Below are positions 60,111 through 64,000 of a stretch of DNA of 64,000 nt, one piece after another; the first letter of the stretch is position 1, and every line of letters begins with the position of its first letter. The translations under genes and the position numbers were made by a program. Under the pieces are notes generated by a model. That model had not been told where the DNA came from and ran no database searches. It worked only from the letters and a program-made list of their open reading frames with translations. This DNA comes from Marchantia polymorpha subsp. ruderalis (taxonomy: Eukaryota; Streptophyta; Marchantiopsida; Marchantiales; Marchantiaceae). The stretch covers positions 3,914,001 through 3,978,000 of the forward strand of contig AP031358.1 in assembly GCA_037833965.1 (NCBI GenBank). Reading direction: 5' to 3'.

Positions 60111-63100
60111 ATTGAAGCTTCTTTGGAAAAACCATGGGAAGAAGCATCAAACACTACAAATGTGAACAGGTGCCGCCCCTAGTAGATCATGATGAGAAAT
60201 ATATCATATAAGACTTGACCAAACGATGTAAAAAATAACATACGATGTTGTATCCTTTAAAATGATTGTCTCACCGCCTATAGCTCTGAACAATGCTCTC
60301 CGTGGAGCAATGTAAACGTTGTCTATTATAAACTACACTTTCGTTGTACAAAATGATACACTCTATAGTCTATTATAATAGTATTACGTGTAGCTTCTCT
60401 CGAACGTATGAAGTTCTACATCCAAAGCTCCATAGATCTCCAATGGCATGGAACAAAGTAGTGCTCTCTCTACATACCCCCGATAATTGGAGACTTTTGG
60501 CTGCTTCTCCCAAGTTCATAGTTCATCCAAGAAGATAAGTGATCATTCTTGAAGAATTTTATCATAGGTATAATAAAACTATTAAATTTGCAATCGTAAC
60601 TGAGATTTTTGGAATCTTACATAATTTTGTCATAACTTTCATCAGTTGCAACGCTGGTCAATGCTTTTCCCATTTGAGGTTCTGAGCTTCTCGCTTCATT
60701 GAAAGCATCACATCTGAAATTGCATTGAGATTAACCGTATAATCTGTTCCAAAAGATCATTGATTATGTGAATTCATGTTTCATCTAGAGTAATATGACA
60801 CTCACACATGAACAACGAAGTTGTGAATGGATGAAACAAACCTAAACTTGATTGTTCTCTTTAGCATCTCAACACTTTGAAAGAATATAACTTGTTGATA
60901 GTCGAAAAACCTATACATGATTGAGCCAAGATCCAAATATATACATGTTTGTTAGATCAAGAGCATGAATGTACTATAAGAAATGATAAGATCAGCTATG
61001 AATGAATGTAAAGTTTGCTGAAATTGCATATTTGACTAGGTTGAAAGGAATCAAATGACTGCTGCAATACGTTTAGTTGAAATGGCGCAGAAAAATTAGA
61101 TGGTAATCCAATCAAAGTAATTGCTTGTATTCATAAAACTATGTTAAAAAATTCAAGAGGTCTAAGACAAAAGCTATTGAAGAGATAAATGACCTCATTC
61201 TTTAGGTTTTAGGATTGGAGAGCTTTACTATAGATTCTTGTGTGAAAACAATTTAATATTTCACGTTGTTCAATTACTTCATCAATCAGAACATACACAA
61301 ATCTTGAATCTATACCAAAAAGAACTATACAACGATTCATGATAGTAGCAAACACTCAAATTTTCAATCACATGCTTGTGGAAAACATTTCAATTTGTGT
61401 ATAACATAAATTTAAAATGAAAAATACAGTTTTTTGTTTTATTCACTATGTATTAAATTGATCTTTTCATATTAAGTTGAGAAAAAATAAGATATATATA
61501 GCTATATATCTTGAATTTAAGTAAAGCTCCTAAAATTTCACCTAAATAAATATTATAGATTGCAAAATAAATTTCAATTCTAACATATAATATCTGATGT
61601 ATTTGAGATTGATTGGCTTGAATGAGGATCAAATTATAAAATTAAAATGGGAAAATAATCTAAATATTCATTCTTCAAAATATAACTTGATACATAAATA
61701 TCATAGATTCAAAAATAATAATTTTATTCCTTTATTTTAATTAGATTTTTTAATTATTCCTTAAATTCAAATTTAACCTTAAATTCTAAAAAACTACAAA
61801 TATAATATATTTTATAATAAATAAATAATTTACTCTAAATTTTAAAAAATGTATATGAAAATTTTAATTCTGTGGATTGAAAAAAATTTATAATCCGATC
61901 AATTTCATGAATTTTTTCAATTAAATTTTACAAAAAATTGCCATCATATCTTTTAAAAAATAATGTCAATTGTATAAATTATGTCAACATTTTCATTTAA
62001 AAGGAAATATCATATAAATTCCATTTATTATAAAAATAAATAAAAAAGTATCAAAATCTTACATTTTAAAAAATCATACAGGAGTTGTTCAATTTCACGA
62101 GTTGTTCATTGAATTTGCTTGACTCATTCATTCTTCATTGTTTTATGTCTACAAAACTGTGAAATCAGAAACTTCAGTCAAGGTTGATTATAAGTCTGAT
62201 TGACTAGATAATCATTTAGATAATAAATAAGAATGAAAGATTTTTCAAACTTATAACATATAAAATGTTTGTAGAAAAAAACACACATTAAACAATCAAT
62301 TATTGAAGTTAGTTGGTTGCATTATTGAAGCAAATTTCATATTGCGTCATAAACTCTTTTGTGTCATCAAATTTTTTAAAAGAGAATGCTTTCAAGTCCA
62401 ACATACTTTTATTATTAGAACTCAAAAAAGAAACTCATCTTGCGATCTTTTACTTACAAAATTAAATTATGTTTTTAATCAATACTAAGATATCTAATGT
62501 TTGAAACATTAACAGAATATTTCTCAAATTATCTTCATGTGACTTGTAAATGTTGAAAATACTTTTCAAATATTAATGATGAAATTTTCAAGTCTAACGA
62601 TTTTTGAAATGTATTCAAATCCAAAAATTATATTATTATTTTAAAATTTGGCTTTAATTTTGGTAATTGTAGTTGATTCAGTTGCTACTTCTCTAGTTTA
62701 TTCAAAAAGTTTCTTGGACTTGATATGAATAATGCAATTTTTAGCTTTAGAAACATCTCATATATGATTTTAGTATATATACATGTATTGGTATTATGAC
62801 ATATTGAGCTACAATGATATAATGAGAAAATATACAAATTATTATCATGAAATATTTGACAAATGAGTTGAAGGTATTTTCCAACCCTTGCATCTTCTCA
62901 TAATCCATGCAAATATTTTCAATGAATTCAAAACAAATATATTATCTATATAACCAACACTAATTTTCAAATATTTTAATAGTATTTATCAACTAAAAAT
63001 TAGGGTTTTCTCAATCAGAAAAATATATAAATTACTATTTTAAGATATCATTTTATGTTTTGGAAAAATCATTTATTATTCAAGATTTATCAAATATATT

Positions 63101-63545
63101 TGAAATTTTTTTTTGAAAAACATGTGATTGAAAAAGCATGAAATTATTAATTCTATATTAATAATTTCATAATTGATACATTATAAAATACATATTTATA
63201 CTTATACAATTGCATATGTTACAAAGTTAGTAATAGATAGATTAGGAAAGAATTGAAAAAATTAGATTTTTTTGTATTAACTTAATATGATGATATGATT
63301 TTTTTTTAAAAAGTAAAAAATTAAAAAATAGGTTAAACTAATGATTGATTTGAATATTTTAATAGTCATCACCAAACCTCCATAGATTAGACATTTTAAG
63401 AATAAATGCCTAAAATGCATAATTTCATATTTCAAAGCTGTCTAATATAAAAAATGCATGATGGAGTAGTTCACAATGTCAAATTTGCAAATGACTAGAA
63501 CAAGAATGCTATAATAACTTTTTAATAATGCTATACTGCACGTTA
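60111..63545. other. AT-rich gene desert
   Basis: Very AT-rich DNA, extreme between 61400 and 63400, with A/T homopolymers and no recognisable gene, RNA or complete element on either strand. Confidence 0.5.
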
Positions 63546-63559
63546 CACCGTTCAACACG

Positions 63560-64000
63560 TTGCATCAAGAGGCGAATGGTCTTCAAGTTTCAGAAAGAGA
63601 TATCGACACAAGTCCAACCATTGTTATTGCATGGAGGTTTTGTGTCACATTTGGTCGCGAGTGCAAAGTCGGTGCAAAATGTTCGAAATTGACCATCAAG
63701 AAGACGTATGGTCCAATATCCTGCCCCAAGAACAATCACATTCATCTCGAAAGCAAGCATTTACTCCGTTGTATCATGCATTCTTTAAAGAAAATAAGCT
63801 GATTTATTTGACATTGATTTGTACTTTGTGAACACAATTTTTGTCACATCTCGATTGAGACACAAACCACGTGATCTACATCATCGATAAAAACATTGTT
63901 GATGTCATAATCGGAAAAATGTTATGGGATACCAAAGATGTTGAATGTCAAACCTACAATAATGTCATATGCGCGTTCACGCTCAATTCTAACACAGTGA
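63560..64000 (+). other. Unidentified coding-like fragment running to the window edge
   Basis: A sharp rise in GC and codon-like sequence begins at about 63545. One plus frame reads IVIAWRFCVTFGRECKVGAK then CSKLTIKKTYGPISCPKNNH to a stop at 63802. Another reads HVIYIIDKNIVDVIIGKMLW then DTKDVECQTYNNVICAFTLN to the window end. Two overlapping frames and a probable frameshift suggest a decayed transposable element gene, similar in texture to the MULE and hAT remnants. Not identified. Confidence 0.3.

Noticed and set aside
1-64000. CRISPR arrays, bacterial operons, rRNA and tRNA genes
   Set aside because: Introns, codon structure and families are those of a plant nucleus; no regularly spaced repeats or cloverleaf with a conserved T-loop was found by eye.

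Overview
The window is nuclear DNA of a land plant, most likely a bryophyte and perhaps a Marchantia-like liverwort. Genes are split by short GT-AG introns, 5' regions are long, GC-rich and CpG-rich, and intergenic deserts are very AT-rich. Several products are plant-specific: a plastid fibrillin, a thylakoid-type bipartite precursor, a PPR-SMR protein and a galectin-domain GT31 galactosyltransferase. A nuclear copy of mitochondrial atp9 carries a group II intron start after nucleotide 87, a position I associate with bryophyte mitochondria. The species assignment is inference.

Layout, left to right. 0.95-2.7 kb (-): four-exon plastid fibrillin, FBN4/PAP6-like. 4.4-6.6 kb (-): dead hAT transposase. 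7-11.5 kb: AT-rich desert. 12.0-13.3 kb (-): probable two-exon LYR-motif protein. 13.9-14.5 kb: GC-rich, hairpin-rich island. 16.25-16.85 kb (+): intronless three-helix membrane protein. 18.55-19.16 kb: possible diverged TIR element. 20.1-21.6 kb (-): three-exon, probably thylakoid-targeted protein of unknown function, with TATA box and G-box. 28.1-29.8 kb (-): COA6-type cytochrome oxidase assembly factor, reconstructed from three short exons. 30.5-32.15 kb: TIR-bounded element containing mitochondrial atp9 and intron sequence. 32-39 kb: desert. 39.0-42.5 kb: degenerate MULE transposase flanked by direct repeats and interrupted by a pogo/Emigrant-like MITE. 44-48 kb: small ORFs, a tandem repeat and a possible pseudogene. 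48.2-50.6 kb: GC-rich leader or promoter region. 50.7-53.7 kb (+): seven-exon GALT1-like beta-1,3-galactosyltransferase. 54.8-59.2 kb (-): five-exon PPR-SMR protein, convergent with it. 60-63.5 kb: desert, with an unidentified coding-like fragment at the right edge.

The genes are independent transcription units, not an operon. Several concern organelles: fibrillin, PPR-SMR and the thylakoid candidate in plastids, COA6 and perhaps the LYR protein in mitochondria. The galactosyltransferase acts in the Golgi. Exon limits were set by eye from splice signals, frame continuity and family resemblance recalled from memory; no alignment or RNA evidence was available.
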